Assembly (NCBI GenBank): GCA_963708795.1
Contig: CAVPUH010000006.1
Coordinates: 372,001 to 436,000, forward strand
Origin: DAIQRJ01 sp963708795
GTDB lineage: Bacteria > Actinomycetota > Actinomycetes > Propionibacteriales > DAIQRJ01
Direction of reading: 5' to 3'
Length of the DNA stretch: 64,000 nt
Part shown: piece after piece, positions 15,661 to 24,168 of the stretch
Layout of the letters: every line of letters begins with the position of its first letter
How positions within the stretch are numbered: the first letter of the stretch is position 1
The notes under the pieces: generated by a model
What the model was told of the DNA's origin: nothing
Databases searched by the model: none
What the model saw: the letters and a program-made list of their open reading frames with translations, nothing else
Made by a program: the position numbers and the translations under genes

Positions 15661-17400
15661 TCAGGCCGTCGTCGACGTGACACCGACGCCCGCCTCCGTC
15701 TGTTGCTCCACGGCGGCGACGAATTCCTCGTCGTCGGAGTGGAACTCGAGTTGTCGCCGCTTGCTGGGCACGAGCCCCTCCGGCCGGAATCGCATCACGA
15801 GGATCAGCACCAACCCGAAGGTGAGCAGCCGGTACTCCGAGAAGAACCGGAACTTCTCCGGCAGCATCTTCAGGAGCAACGCGCCGAGCAGGATGCCGCC
15901 GACGGTACCCATGCCGCCGAGGACGACAGCCGCGAGGAGGAACGCCGACTCGAGGAACGGGTACTGATCAGGAGACACCGACGTGTCGTAGTGGGCCTTG
16001 ACGGTTCCGGCCACGCCGGCGAGGAACGCACCGCCGGCGAACGCCAGGAGCTTCAGGCCGAACGCGTTCACACCCATGGCCTGCGCGGCACGTTCGTCCT
16101 CGCGGATCGCCACCCAGCCGCGGCCGATCCGTGAGTTGTTCATCCGGACGAAGATCAGGACGACGAACGCCAGCAGCACCATCATCAGCAGGTAGTAGTT
16201 GGCGGGTCGCCCGATCGTGATGCCGAGAACGCGATGCGGATCGCCGAAGTCGAACCCGAGGATCGTGAGGTCGGGCACCGCGGGGATGCCGTTGGGACCG
16301 TGGGTCAGATCGGGACCATTGGCACCGTCGAGGTTGTTCACGGTCAACCGGAAGATCTCCCCGAACGCGAGCGTGACGATGGCCAGGTAGTCGCCGGAGA
16401 CCCGCAGAGTCGGCGTGCCGATCAGGAGCCCGAGGCCGCCGCTGACGGCGCCGCCGATCAGAACGATGAGCAGGAACGGCGGATGCCAGCCGACGCTGGA
16501 GTAGATCGAATTCGACAACACCGCGGCCGTGTACGCACCGGCACCGAGAAAGGCGATGTAACCGAGGTCGAGCAGACCGGCGAGGCCGACGACGATGTTC
16601 AGCCCCATCGCCGTCACGGCGAAGATGATGACCTGCACCATGATCGCCATGTTCGCGTCGCCGCTCTGGGTGAGCGGGAAGGTGAACGCCACCGCGAAGG
16701 CACCGAAGGTCGCGACGGTCCGGTGGCGGGCGAAGATCATGGCGAGTTCGCCGACCAGGCCGATGCGCTGCGCGGCGACCACCAGCGCGGCGATGAACAA
16801 GCCGAACGAGAAGAACTGCCAGGCGTCGCTCTGGTCGAGCAGGTAGGCGACCGCGAACAGGCCCGCTGCGAGCACGGCGGCGAGCATGAGGATCTCCGCC
16901 CAGCCGGGCAGCTTCAGGCGTGGCTCCGGGACCGCAGGCTCGACCATCGACCACGAGCCGGCCACGGCGAGCACCGACCCGGCGATGCCGATCCACAGCC
17001 CGGGATCGATGTTGACGGTCCCGCCGAGCGTCGCGGTGATGCAGATCGCCGCGATGGCGGTGACGGCGAGCGCGCCCACGGCGGCGGCACGTGCCGCACC
17101 GGACGCGGCCTGGGCACGCACCGGGTGGGCAGGTGAGGCGATCACCGCGGCCAGGATCAGCACGAGGCCGAGAACGAGTGCCCAGACCTGCGAGCCGTAC
17201 GGGTAGAACGCGAGCGTGAGGTCCCCCATCACGCTGCGGTCGTACGTCCACGGCAGCATCGCTGCGACCACCAGCAGGGCGCCGCCGGCGAGCACCAGCG
17301 GACGTGCGAGGCGGGGTCGGACGCCGTGGCGCACCGGTTCTGCGCCGCTCGACATCCCGTCGGCCGCCTGGGGCATCGTCGTCTCGCCGGAGTCGCTCAT
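15661..17400 (-). CDS. livM: Branched-chain amino acid ABC transporter permease LivM, long form
   Basis: 579-residue integral membrane permease. The conserved BPD_transp_2 portion is the C-terminal about 330 residues, with VVGLAGLLDLGYIAFLGAGA and GVNAFGLKLLAFAGGAFLAG. Before it lie about 230 residues with six or so extra hydrophobic segments, not found in the 330-425-residue LivM of enterobacteria. The long N-terminus is continuous in frame and without stops. The last about 30 residues are charged and cytoplasmic. The ATG at 17400 (MSDSGETTM) overlaps the livH stop as ATGA, fixing the start; the open frame extends upstream only as a shadow of livH. It forms the channel with LivH. Confidence 0.92.
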   Translation of the reverse strand: MSDSGETTMPQAADGMSSGAEPVRHGVRPRLARPLVLAGGALLVVAAMLPWTYDRSVMGDLTLAFYPYGSQVWALVLGLVLILAAVIASPAHPVRAQAASGAARAAAVGALAVTAIAAICITATLGGTVNIDPGLWIGIAGSVLAVAGSWSMVEPAVPEPRLKLPGWAEILMLAAVLAAGLFAVAYLLDQSDAWQFFSFGLFIAALVVAAQRIGLVGELAMIFARHRTVATFGAFAVAFTFPLTQSGDANMAIMVQVIIFAVTAMGLNIVVGLAGLLDLGYIAFLGAGAYTAAVLSNSIYSSVGWHPPFLLIVLIGGAVSGGLGLLIGTPTLRVSGDYLAIVTLAFGEIFRLTVNNLDGANGPDLTHGPNGIPAVPDLTILGFDFGDPHRVLGITIGRPANYYLLMMVLLAFVVLIFVRMNNSRIGRGWVAIREDERAAQAMGVNAFGLKLLAFAGGAFLAGVAGTVKAHYDTSVSPDQYPFLESAFLLAAVVLGGMGTVGGILLGALLLKMLPEKFRFFSEYRLLTFGLVLILVMRFRPEGLVPSKRRQLEFHSDDEEFVAAVEQQTEAGVGVTSTTA

Positions 17401-18320
17401 GCGCGGTCCGTCACCCGCGCGCCGAGAATGCCCTGAGGCCGGAACACCAGGACGACGATGAGGAGCGCGAACGCGGTCACGTCTTTCCATGCACTCGGCA
17501 GGAACTGGATGGCGAGCGCTTCGACCACCCCCAGGACGAGCCCGCCCACGACGGCGCCCGCGATGTTGCCGATGCCACCGAGCACCGCCGCAGTGAAGCC
17601 CTTCAGGCCGGCCAGGAACCCCATCTTGTAGTCGATGTTGTTGTTCAGCAGGCCGTGGCAGACGCCTGCAACCGCCGCCAGCGCGGCCCCTACGGCGAAG
17701 GCCACGACGATCACTCGATTCACGTTGATCCCCATCAACCTGGCCGTGTCAGGGTCCTGAGACGTGGCCTGCATCGCCTGGCCCATCCGCGTCCGGTTGA
17801 CGAAGTACCAGAGGAACAGGCTGCAGATCATCAGCATCGCGATCGTGAAGAGCGCGCTGCGGGACACGTCCACCCCTCCGATCGTCAGGGCGCTGCCGGT
17901 CACGTACTCGATCTGCGGGAACGAGATGGCCTTCTTGGCGTCGGGCAGGCCGGGTAGGTCTCCGTAGAACAGCCGGACGGACTCCTGCAGGACGATCGAC
18001 ACGCCGATGGCCGTGATGAGCGGCGCCAGGCGCGGCGCGTTGCGCAGCGGACGGTAGGCCACGCGCTCCATCAGTACGGCGACCCCGACCGAGACGAGCA
18101 TGCCCACAAGGATCATCACGGGCAGCGTCCAGATCGACGTCGACTCATTGAAGAACCAGATGCTGGCGGTGAGCGCCCCGAACGCGCCCATCATGAAGAT
18201 CTCGCCGTGCGCGAAGTTGATCAGCTGGATGATGCCGTACACGACGGTGTAGCCGACCGCGATCAGTGCATAGAGCGCGCCTAGCGACAGCCCGTTGATG
18301 AGTTGCTGGACCAGATCCAC
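17397..18320 (-). CDS. livH: Branched-chain amino acid ABC transporter permease LivH
   Basis: 307-residue permease starting MDLVQQLINGLSLGALYALIA, the almost invariant LivH N-terminus, with GYTVVYGIIQLINFAHGE following. About eight hydrophobic segments are visible, and the cytoplasmic EAA-like loop contains RTRMGQAMQATSQDPDTARL. The C-terminal half AAVLGGIGNIAGAVVGGLVLG is typical. The length is normal. It follows livK by 152 bp that include a very strong hairpin (18423-18466), and it is coupled to livM by an ATGA overlap. Confidence 0.95.
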   Translation of the reverse strand: MDLVQQLINGLSLGALYALIAVGYTVVYGIIQLINFAHGEIFMMGAFGALTASIWFFNESTSIWTLPVMILVGMLVSVGVAVLMERVAYRPLRNAPRLAPLITAIGVSIVLQESVRLFYGDLPGLPDAKKAISFPQIEYVTGSALTIGGVDVSRSALFTIAMLMICSLFLWYFVNRTRMGQAMQATSQDPDTARLMGINVNRVIVVAFAVGAALAAVAGVCHGLLNNNIDYKMGFLAGLKGFTAAVLGGIGNIAGAVVGGLVLGVVEALAIQFLPSAWKDVTAFALLIVVLVFRPQGILGARVTDRA

Positions 18321-18422
18321 CTACGAACTCCGCTTCGTCGAGGTCGTTCGGGCACGGTCGGTCGTTCGGAACCGTGACAGCGTGAGAAAGGGTCTCGCCG
18401 TCGTCGTCATGAGGACGCGACA

Positions 18423-18466
18423 CGGTCGTTGCCGCGCCCGGGCTGACTCGGGCGCGGCAACGACCG
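18423..18466 (-). terminator. 18-bp perfect hairpin between livK and livH
   Basis: Perfect 18-bp stem (18423-18440 with 18449-18466) and an 8-nt loop, just after the livK stop. There is no clear U-run, so it may be a partial terminator or an mRNA-stabilising structure. Either would let the binding protein be made in excess over the membrane subunits. Confidence 0.75.
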
Positions 18467-18472
18467 CCGTGA

Positions 18473-19732
18473 TCACTTGAAGGTGTCGGTCTTGTCTGCC
18501 ACCCAGGTCTTACCGTCGTCCTTGTACACGGTGAGGACCTTGGTGGTGGTGTCGCCGAACTCGTCGAAGGCGACCTTCCCGGTCACGCCGTCGAAGGAGA
18601 CGTTCTTCATGGCGTCGACAGTCGCCTGTCGCGCAGCGCTCGCCGAATCCGCGTCCTTCAGCGAGACCTTCAGTGCCTCGATGATGGCGTTGGCCGCGTC
18701 GTAGGAGTACGCGCCGTACGCCTCGTAGGCGTCCTTGTAGCCGGCCGCCTCGTAGTCGGAGACGAACTTCTTGGCCGACTCGAGCTTGTCGGTCGGAGCG
18801 CCGACGGACGTGGCGAAGTCACCGGCCGCCTTGGCGCCGCCGGAGAGCTTGATGTAGTCGGCGGCGTACATGCCGTCACCGCCCATCAAGGGAATGTTCA
18901 GACCGCTCTGCTTCATCTGCAGGCTCAGCGGCCCTGACTGCGGGTACTGACCGCCGTAGTAGAGGAGCTCGGGACCGCCCGCCTTCACCTTGGAGATGAC
19001 GGACGAGAAGTTCTTGTCGTCCGGGTTGATGGTCTCAGCCTTGGTGATGGTGCCGCCGAGCTTGGTGAACTCCTCGGTGAACGCCTTCACGAGGCCCTGC
19101 CCGTAAGCGAGCTTGTCGTGGACGGTGGCGACCTTGGTGACCTTCAGCGTGTCGTAGACGTACCTGGCGGCGAACGGCCCCTGGATCGCGTCGGTCGTGC
19201 AGGTGCGGAAGTACGTGTCGTACACGCGCTGCGGATCGGCCGGTGCCTTCGGGCCCTGGGTGAGTGCCGTGCCTGTGTTCGCGGGCGAGACCTCGACGAC
19301 GTGCGCGGCTGCCAGCACCGGCGCGACAGTCTGGGCGACTGAGGTGTTCAAGGTGCCGACGACTCCGACGACGGCGTCGTCCGAGGTGAGAGCCGAGGCC
19401 GCGTTCTTACCGGTGTCCGGGCTGGCCTGGTCGTCCTGCGCATCGAGCTCGAGCTTCCAGCCGGGGATGGCGTTGGAGTCGTTGGCCTGCTTGATCGCGA
19501 GGTCGACGGAGTTCTTGATCCCGAGCCCGAGTGCGGAGAGGTCTCCCGACAGCGGCGCGATCACACCGATCTTCGCGGTCTTCGTGGAGTCGCCGGTCCC
19601 GGATGTGGTGTCGCCGCCGCGCGAACCGCACGCGGTCATCGTCAGGGCGGCTGCGGCGACGACCGCACCGACCCGCAGAACGGTGCGACGAGAGGTCGGG
19701 CGGTGCCGCGACGGGTCAACGTTTGGGTGCAC
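18473..19732 (-). CDS. livK: Branched-chain amino acid ABC transporter substrate-binding lipoprotein
   Basis: 419-residue periplasmic-binding-protein-type lipoprotein of the Leu/Ile/Val-binding (Peripla_BP_6) family. The N-terminus has a Tat-like SRRTVLRVG, a hydrophobic stretch and the lipobox LTMTAC with Cys35 as the lipidated residue. A Ser/Thr/Gly linker follows, then IGVIAPLSGDLSALG, the standard start of the domain. It captures the amino acid outside the membrane and delivers it to LivHM; urea or amide specificity of this family cannot be excluded. GTG 19732 is selected because AGGAGGA (19747-19741) stands 8-9 bases upstream; the open frame continues upstream without support. First gene of livKHMGF. 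Confidence 0.92.
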   Translation of the reverse strand: MHPNVDPSRHRPTSRRTVLRVGAVVAAAALTMTACGSRGGDTTSGTGDSTKTAKIGVIAPLSGDLSALGLGIKNSVDLAIKQANDSNAIPGWKLELDAQDDQASPDTGKNAASALTSDDAVVGVVGTLNTSVAQTVAPVLAAAHVVEVSPANTGTALTQGPKAPADPQRVYDTYFRTCTTDAIQGPFAARYVYDTLKVTKVATVHDKLAYGQGLVKAFTEEFTKLGGTITKAETINPDDKNFSSVISKVKAGGPELLYYGGQYPQSGPLSLQMKQSGLNIPLMGGDGMYAADYIKLSGGAKAAGDFATSVGAPTDKLESAKKFVSDYEAAGYKDAYEAYGAYSYDAANAIIEALKVSLKDADSASAARQATVDAMKNVSFDGVTGKVAFDEFGDTTTKVLTVYKDDGKTWVADKTDTFK

Positions 19733-19740
19733 GGTGTGCT

Positions 19741-19793
19741 TCCTCCTGGTGGGTGCAGACAGGTCCACAGACCTGGCAGGTGTCCGGAGCGTA
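19741..19793 (-). promoter_or_regulatory. livK leader: -10, palindrome and strong ribosome binding site
   Basis: TACGCT (19793-19788) is a plausible -10; no good -35 sits at 17 bp. In the leader CAGGTC-CACA-GACCTG (19760-19775) is a perfect palindrome that may be an operator. AGGAGGA (19747-19741) is the ribosome binding site that decides the livK start. Confidence 0.45.
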
Positions 19794-19910
19794 GACCGGA
19801 TCGCGCCACGGATCGGTCAGAAAGCGCCGCTGTCACACAAGCGTTACCCGGCTTTCACAGCCTGCCAGGGGCGGTCACGGGCAGCCACGGCCTGTGACGA
19901 GCGGTTGCCG

Positions 19911-20594
19911 TCAGGAAGGCTCGGGTGCGTCCACACCCGATTCGTCGAGCACGAGGTCGGCGACCCGTCGCATCGGCACGCGCATGTCCATCGCGGTCTT
20001 CTGGATCCAGCGGAAGGCGGCGGGTTCGTCGATCCCGTACTTCGCCTGGAGCGCGCTCTTCGCCCGCTCGACGGCCTTGCGGGTCTCCAGCCGCTCGGTC
20101 AGGTCGGCCACCTCGGCTTCGAGGGCGGTCACCTCCGCGTGCCGCGACACCGCGATCTCGACGGCCGGGACGAGGTCGGCCTTCGTGAACGGCTTGACCA
20201 GGTAAGCCATCGCCCCCGCTTCGCGTGCCCGCTCGACGAGATCGATCTGGCTGAACGCGGTGAGCATGACCACCGGGCAGATGCGCGCGGCCATGATCTG
20301 CGCCGCGGCACTGATGCCGTCGAGCTTCGGCATCTTGACGTCGAGGATCGCCACGTCCGGCCGGAGCTCGGTCGCCATCGCCACGGCCTGCTCACCGTCG
20401 GCCGCCTGAGCCACCACGTCGTAACCGAGCTCTCCCAGCATCTCGCCGAGGTCGAGCCGCACGAGGGTCTCGTCCTCGGCGATCAGGATCCGCCGCGGGG
20501 CGCTCTGTGCCGTCGGTGCAGCCGGGGCAGCCGGAGCCGGCTCGGGGTCGGACACGGTCGGGTCGGACGGGAGTGCTTCGCCTGGCTCGGTCAC
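19911..20594 (-). CDS. pdtaR: ANTAR-domain response regulator (PdtaR-like)
   Basis: 227-residue response regulator with a receiver domain at about residues 34-150 (ILIAEDETLVRLDLGEML; phosphoacceptor Asp in AILDVKMPKLDG; Thr in MLTAFS; Lys in VKPFT). A coiled-coil helix (EVTALEAEVADLTERLETRK) and a C-terminal ANTAR RNA-binding domain (ERAKSALQAKYGIDEPAAFR) follow. This is the architecture of mycobacterial Rv1626/PdtaR, which is phosphorylated by the histidine kinase PdtaS and acts by transcription antitermination. No kinase gene is in the window. The 30-residue Ala/Pro-rich N-terminus is extra. TACGCT lies 6 bp before the GTG start, giving a leaderless mRNA. Divergent from the tRNA gene. Confidence 0.9.
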   Translation of the reverse strand: MTEPGEALPSDPTVSDPEPAPAAPAAPTAQSAPRRILIAEDETLVRLDLGEMLGELGYDVVAQAADGEQAVAMATELRPDVAILDVKMPKLDGISAAAQIMAARICPVVMLTAFSQIDLVERAREAGAMAYLVKPFTKADLVPAVEIAVSRHAEVTALEAEVADLTERLETRKAVERAKSALQAKYGIDEPAAFRWIQKTAMDMRVPMRRVADLVLDESGVDAPEPS

Positions 20595-20600
20595 GCGGAC

Positions 20601-20606
20601 AGCGTA
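20601..20606 (-). promoter_or_regulatory. -10 element, leaderless pdtaR promoter
   Basis: TACGCT on the minus strand, then GTCCGC and the GTG start of the ANTAR regulator. Confidence 0.45.
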
Positions 20607-20658
20607 GCGGCGCCGGCGCCACGACCCCGCCGGGCTCAGCCGCTACCATCGTCGGTGC

Positions 20659-20732
20659 GCCCCGGTACCCCAATCGGCAGAGGGAGCGGTCTCAAACACC
20701 GCACAGTGTGAGTTCGAGTCTCACCCGGGGCA
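20659..20732 (+). tRNA. tRNA-Leu (anticodon CAA), short variable arm
   Basis: Cloverleaf is complete: acceptor GCCCCGG (20659-20665) with CCGGGGC (20725-20731), D arm around CCC-GGG, anticodon stem GCGGT/ACCGC with loop CTCAAAC (anticodon CAA at 20693-20695), variable region ACAGT, T arm GTGAG-TTCGAGT-CTCAC, discriminator A. CCA is not encoded (ACCCA follows). The anticodon reads UUG (Leu), yet the variable region is only 5 nt, whereas tRNA-Leu is normally class II with a long variable arm. Assignment as Leu therefore rests on the anticodon alone. Confidence 0.85.
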
Positions 20733-20792
20733 CCCACAGCTCGCGGTGCGGCCGGCCACCAACGCCCGATCCGCGCCCGAATCTCCGGATTT

Positions 20793-20822
20793 CGTTAGCA
20801 AGGGTAATGAGCTAGGCTAACG
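20793..20822 (+). promoter_or_regulatory. Promoter/operator of the marR gene
   Basis: Perfect 7-bp inverted repeat CGTTAGC (20793-20799) / GCTAACG (20816-20822), 16 bp apart, ending four bases before the ATG. A -10 hexamer TAGGCT (20813-20818) lies within it, 7 bp from the start codon, so the mRNA is probably leaderless. The overlap of operator and -10 suggests autorepression by the MarR protein. Confidence 0.55.
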
Positions 20823-20825
20823 ATC

Positions 20826-21368
20826 ATGAACGCTCCTCCTCCGGCCGTCAGCTCCTCGCCGGCCACCACGGCAACGGTGCCGCCACCTGCTGCGAACACC
20901 GACGACACGCTCGGGTCCGGCGCCGCGCCGGTGGCCGCGTCGGCGAAGAAGCAGCGGGCCCGGTTGAACACCGCCGAGCTGCGGATGGCCTGCATGCGGG
21001 TCTCGCGGCGGGTGCGGTACGAGAGTTCCGGCGAGGTCCGGCCCGGTCAGTTCGGCGTCTTGGCCAACCTCTCCACGAACGGGGCGAAGACGCCGGGCGA
21101 ACTCGCCAACGACGAACGCGTCCAGGCGCCGTCGATGACACGGACGATCACCATGCTCGCCGAGCGTGGCTGGGTACGCCGGGACGCCCACCCCACCGAT
21201 CGACGGCAGATCCTCGTCTCGATCACCGATGAGGGCCGGGCGGTCATGAAGGCGACCCGCCGCCAGCGCGACGAGTGGGTCAACCGTCGCGCGGCCACCC
21301 TCACCGACGACGAGCGGCGCATCCTCGCGGAGGCCACCCCGATCCTGATGCGGCTCGCCAACTCGTGA
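20826..21368 (+). CDS. MarR-family transcriptional regulator
   Basis: 180 residues: a 40-residue Ala/Pro-rich N-terminus, then a MarR winged helix. Visible parts are FGVLANLSTNGAKTPGELAN (helix leading into the HTH), VQAPSMTRTITMLAERGWVRR (recognition helix) and the wing HPTDRRQILVSITDEGRAV with the conserved D-x-R-R. It probably senses a small phenolic or drug ligand and controls the overlapping efflux gene and itself. The stop overlaps the MFS start as GTGA, so the pair is a transcriptional unit. An inverted repeat over its own -10 is the likely operator. Confidence 0.9.
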   Translation: MNAPPPAVSSSPATTATVPPPAANTDDTLGSGAAPVAASAKKQRARLNTAELRMACMRVSRRVRYESSGEVRPGQFGVLANLSTNGAKTPGELANDERVQAPSMTRTITMLAERGWVRRDAHPTDRRQILVSITDEGRAVMKATRRQRDEWVNRRAATLTDDERRILAEATPILMRLANS

Positions 21369-22618
21369 GCCAGACCTTCCGCTCCCTGCAGCACCCGAAC
21401 TACCGGCTCTACTTCTCCGGTGCGCTGGTGTCGAACGTCGGCACCTGGATGAGCCGGGTCGCCCAGGACTGGCTCGTTCTCACCGTGCTCACGCCGGGCT
21501 CGTCGCTGGCCCTGGGCATCGTGACAGCGCTGCAGTTCCTGCCGATGCTCCTGCTGGCTCCCTACGGCGGTGTCCTGGCCGACCGGTTCTCCAAGCGCCG
21601 CATCCTCCAGATCACGCAGGCGGGCATGGCGTCGACCGGCCTCCTGCTCGCGATCCTCACCGCCACCGGCACCGTCCAGCTCTGGCACGTCTATGCGATC
21701 GCCTTCGTCTTCGGTTGCTTCACCGCCGTGGACAACCCGGCCCGCCAGGCCTTCGTCTCCGAGCTCGTCCCCGCCGACGACATCCCCAACGCCGTGGGCC
21801 TCAACTCGGCCTCGTTCAACTTCGCCCGGCTCCTCGGTCCCGGCACGGCCGGCCTGCTGATCGCCACCGTGGGCATCGCCCCGGCCTTCTTCATCAACAC
21901 GGCCACCTTCGCGGCCGTCATCATCGCGCTGCGGCTGATGAAGCCGGAACTGCTGAGCCCGAGCAAGCCCATCGCTCGCAAGCCCGGGCAACTACGGGCC
22001 GGCCTGCGGTACGTGCGGGGAGAGCCGCAGATCCTGCTGCTGCTGGTCGTCGTGTTCTTCTTCGGCACGTTCTGCATGAACTTCCAGATCACCAACGCGC
22101 TGATGGCCACCCAGGTGTTCCACAAGGGTGCGGCGGAGTACGGCGTACTCGGCTCGATCATGGCGATCGGGTCGTTGTCGGCAGCGCTCCTGGCCGCTCG
22201 GCGCAAGGTGCCGTCGATGCGGGTGCTGATCGCCGCACTCGTCGGCTTCGGGTTCTCCGCCACCCTCGCGGGCCTGGCGCCCACCTATCTGGTCTTCGCG
22301 TTGGCTCTGATCCCGCTGGGACTGTCCGCGCTCACGGTGATGACGACGGCGAACGCCTCGGTGCAACTCGCCGCCGACCCGCAGATGCGCGGGCGGGTGA
22401 TGGCGCTCTACATGGCCGTGTTCATGGGTGGCACGCCGATCGGCGCCCCGATCATCGGCTGGGTGGGCGAGACGTTCGGCGCCCGATGGACGATCCTGAT
22501 CGGTGCCGCTGTCGCATTCGTCATCGCCGGCGGTTCGACGATGACCCTGATGCGGCGGCGCCAGGCGCCGACCGCCGAGCACGTCGGCTACGCGCGCGAA
22601 CCGGTACAGGCGCACTGA
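21365..22618 (+). CDS. MFS transporter, EntS/MFS_3-like exporter
   Basis: 417-residue major facilitator with about 12 membrane segments. It starts MSQTFRSLQHPNYRLYFSGA. The loop-2/3 signature GGVLADRFSKRRILQ is present and the RAGLRYVRGEP segment in the central loop is typical of the EntS/MFS_3 group, which export siderophores or drugs. GTG 21365 is chosen because it overlaps the marR stop (GTGA); the frame is open upstream but antisense-like. Adjacent MarR control argues for an inducible efflux pump; the substrate is unknown. It converges with pyk across 33 bp that can form a GC-rich hairpin. Confidence 0.85.
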   Translation: MSQTFRSLQHPNYRLYFSGALVSNVGTWMSRVAQDWLVLTVLTPGSSLALGIVTALQFLPMLLLAPYGGVLADRFSKRRILQITQAGMASTGLLLAILTATGTVQLWHVYAIAFVFGCFTAVDNPARQAFVSELVPADDIPNAVGLNSASFNFARLLGPGTAGLLIATVGIAPAFFINTATFAAVIIALRLMKPELLSPSKPIARKPGQLRAGLRYVRGEPQILLLLVVVFFFGTFCMNFQITNALMATQVFHKGAAEYGVLGSIMAIGSLSAALLAARRKVPSMRVLIAALVGFGFSATLAGLAPTYLVFALALIPLGLSALTVMTTANASVQLAADPQMRGRVMALYMAVFMGGTPIGAPIIGWVGETFGARWTILIGAAVAFVIAGGSTMTLMRRRQAPTAEHVGYAREPVQAH

Positions 22619-22651
22619 CCCACGCCGGCCGGTGGCGTCGCCAGCCGGTGG

Positions 22652-24103
22652 CTACTCAGGCTGCCCGTAGGCCGGGGCGAGCCTCGCGACCGCGTCACCG
22701 ATCCGGTGCACCCGCAGCGCGTTGGTCGACCCGGGGATCCCGGGCGGGCTGCCCGCCACGATCACGACGGTGTCGCCGGGCTGGCACCAGCCGCGTTCGA
22801 GCAGCAGGCGGTCGACCTGGAGGACCATCTCGTCGGTGTGCGACACGGTCGGCGACAGGATGGGCTGGATACCCCAGTACATGGCCATCTGGTGCTGGGT
22901 GGCGACGTCGGGCGTGAACGCGAGCATCGGCACGCGTGACCGATATCGCGACAACCTGCTGGCCGAGTCACCGGACTTGGTGAAGGCGATGAGGTAGTCG
23001 GCGTCCAGCCGTTCGGCGACCTCGGCGGCGGCCTTGCAGATCACCCCGGACTTGGTCCGCGGCGTCCAGTCGATGGCCGCCATCCGCTCCAGGCCGTGGT
23101 CCTCGACGGCCACGATGATGCGAGCCATCACCCGCACCGCCTCCACCGGGTACATCCCCACGCTCGTCTCGCCGGACAGCATGACCGCGTCGGCTCCGTC
23201 GAGAACGGCGTTCGCGACATCGGAGGCCTCGGCGCGGGTCGGACGGGGAGCGGAGATCATCGACTCGAGCATCTGGGTGGCGACGATCACCGGCTTGGCG
23301 TTCTTGCGGGCGGCCTCGATGATCCGCTTCTGGACCAGCGGGACCTCCTCGAGCGGGAGTTCCACGCCCAGGTCGCCGCGGGCGACCATGAAGGCGTCGA
23401 AGGCCTCGATGATCTCGTCGAGGTTCTCCATCGCCTGCGGCTTCTCGATCTTCGCGACGATCGGCAGATGGACGCCGACCTCGTCCATGATCACGCGAAC
23501 GTCGGCGGCGTCGGCACCGGAGCGCACGAACGACAGCGCGATCATGTCGACGCCCTTGGCGAGCGCCCAGCGCAGGTCGTCGGTGTCCTTGTCCGACATC
23601 GCCGGGACGTTCACGGCGACGCCCGGCAGGTTGATGCCCTTGTGGTCGGAGACCGGGCCGCCCACGACGACGGTGGTGGTGACGTCGGAGCCGCTCACGC
23701 TCTCGACCCGCAACGCGATGCGGCCGTCGTCGATCAGGACGCTGTCGCCGGCGTGGACGTCCCCGGGCAGTCCGGCGTAGGTCGTCGAGCACCGGGCGGC
23801 CGTGCCCACGCAGTCGTGGTCGGTGGTGATGACGAACCGCTCGCCGGGCGTCAGCGAGACGGGACCGGAGCCGAAGGTGCCGAGGCGGATCTTCGGACCC
23901 TGGAGATCGGCGAGGATGGCCACCGGCGTGCCGGCATGCTCGGCGGCCGCCCGGATCAGCTCGAAGTTGTGCTCGTGATCGGCGTGGGTGCCGTGGCTCA
24001 TGTTCAGCCGGGCAACGTTCATCCCCGCTTCGACGAGCTCTGCCATCCGTTCGGGGGTTCCGACTGCCGGGCCCATGGTCGCAACGATCTTCGCTCTACG
24101 CAC
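22652..24103 (-). CDS. pyk: Pyruvate kinase
   Basis: 483-residue glycolytic enzyme converting phosphoenolpyruvate and ADP to pyruvate and ATP. Motifs seen: MRRAKIVATMGPAVGTPE (N-terminus), MNVARLNMSHG, ILADLQGPKIRLG, the active-site signature IVAKIEKPQAMENLDEI (about residues 215-231) with the catalytic Lys, MVARGDLGVELPLEEVP, and the MLESMI...TRAEASDVANAV block. The C-terminal domain that binds allosteric effectors is complete. The GTG at 24103 begins the canonical sequence; TAGAGT stands 8 bp upstream. It is the gene after gltBD on the same strand. Confidence 0.97.
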   Translation of the reverse strand: MRRAKIVATMGPAVGTPERMAELVEAGMNVARLNMSHGTHADHEHNFELIRAAAEHAGTPVAILADLQGPKIRLGTFGSGPVSLTPGERFVITTDHDCVGTAARCSTTYAGLPGDVHAGDSVLIDDGRIALRVESVSGSDVTTTVVVGGPVSDHKGINLPGVAVNVPAMSDKDTDDLRWALAKGVDMIALSFVRSGADAADVRVIMDEVGVHLPIVAKIEKPQAMENLDEIIEAFDAFMVARGDLGVELPLEEVPLVQKRIIEAARKNAKPVIVATQMLESMISAPRPTRAEASDVANAVLDGADAVMLSGETSVGMYPVEAVRVMARIIVAVEDHGLERMAAIDWTPRTKSGVICKAAAEVAERLDADYLIAFTKSGDSASRLSRYRSRVPMLAFTPDVATQHQMAMYWGIQPILSPTVSHTDEMVLQVDRLLLERGWCQPGDTVVIVAGSPPGIPGSTNALRVHRIGDAVARLAPAYGQPE

Positions 24104-24111
24104 GTCGGGTG

Positions 24112-24117
24112 ACTCTA
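24112..24117 (-). promoter_or_regulatory. -10 element of pyk
   Basis: TAGAGT on the minus strand, 8 bp before the GTG start, so the leader would be 0-2 nt long. Confidence 0.4.
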
Positions 24118-24168
24118 TCCCCTGCCCGGTTCTCCCCCGGCGTCGGTTCGGACCTGGCCGGCCCCCGC

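Noticed and set aside
22619..22651. Candidate bidirectional terminator between the MFS gene and pyk
   Set aside because: GC-rich self-complementary bases exist, but the stem is short and imperfect and there is no U-run on either strand.
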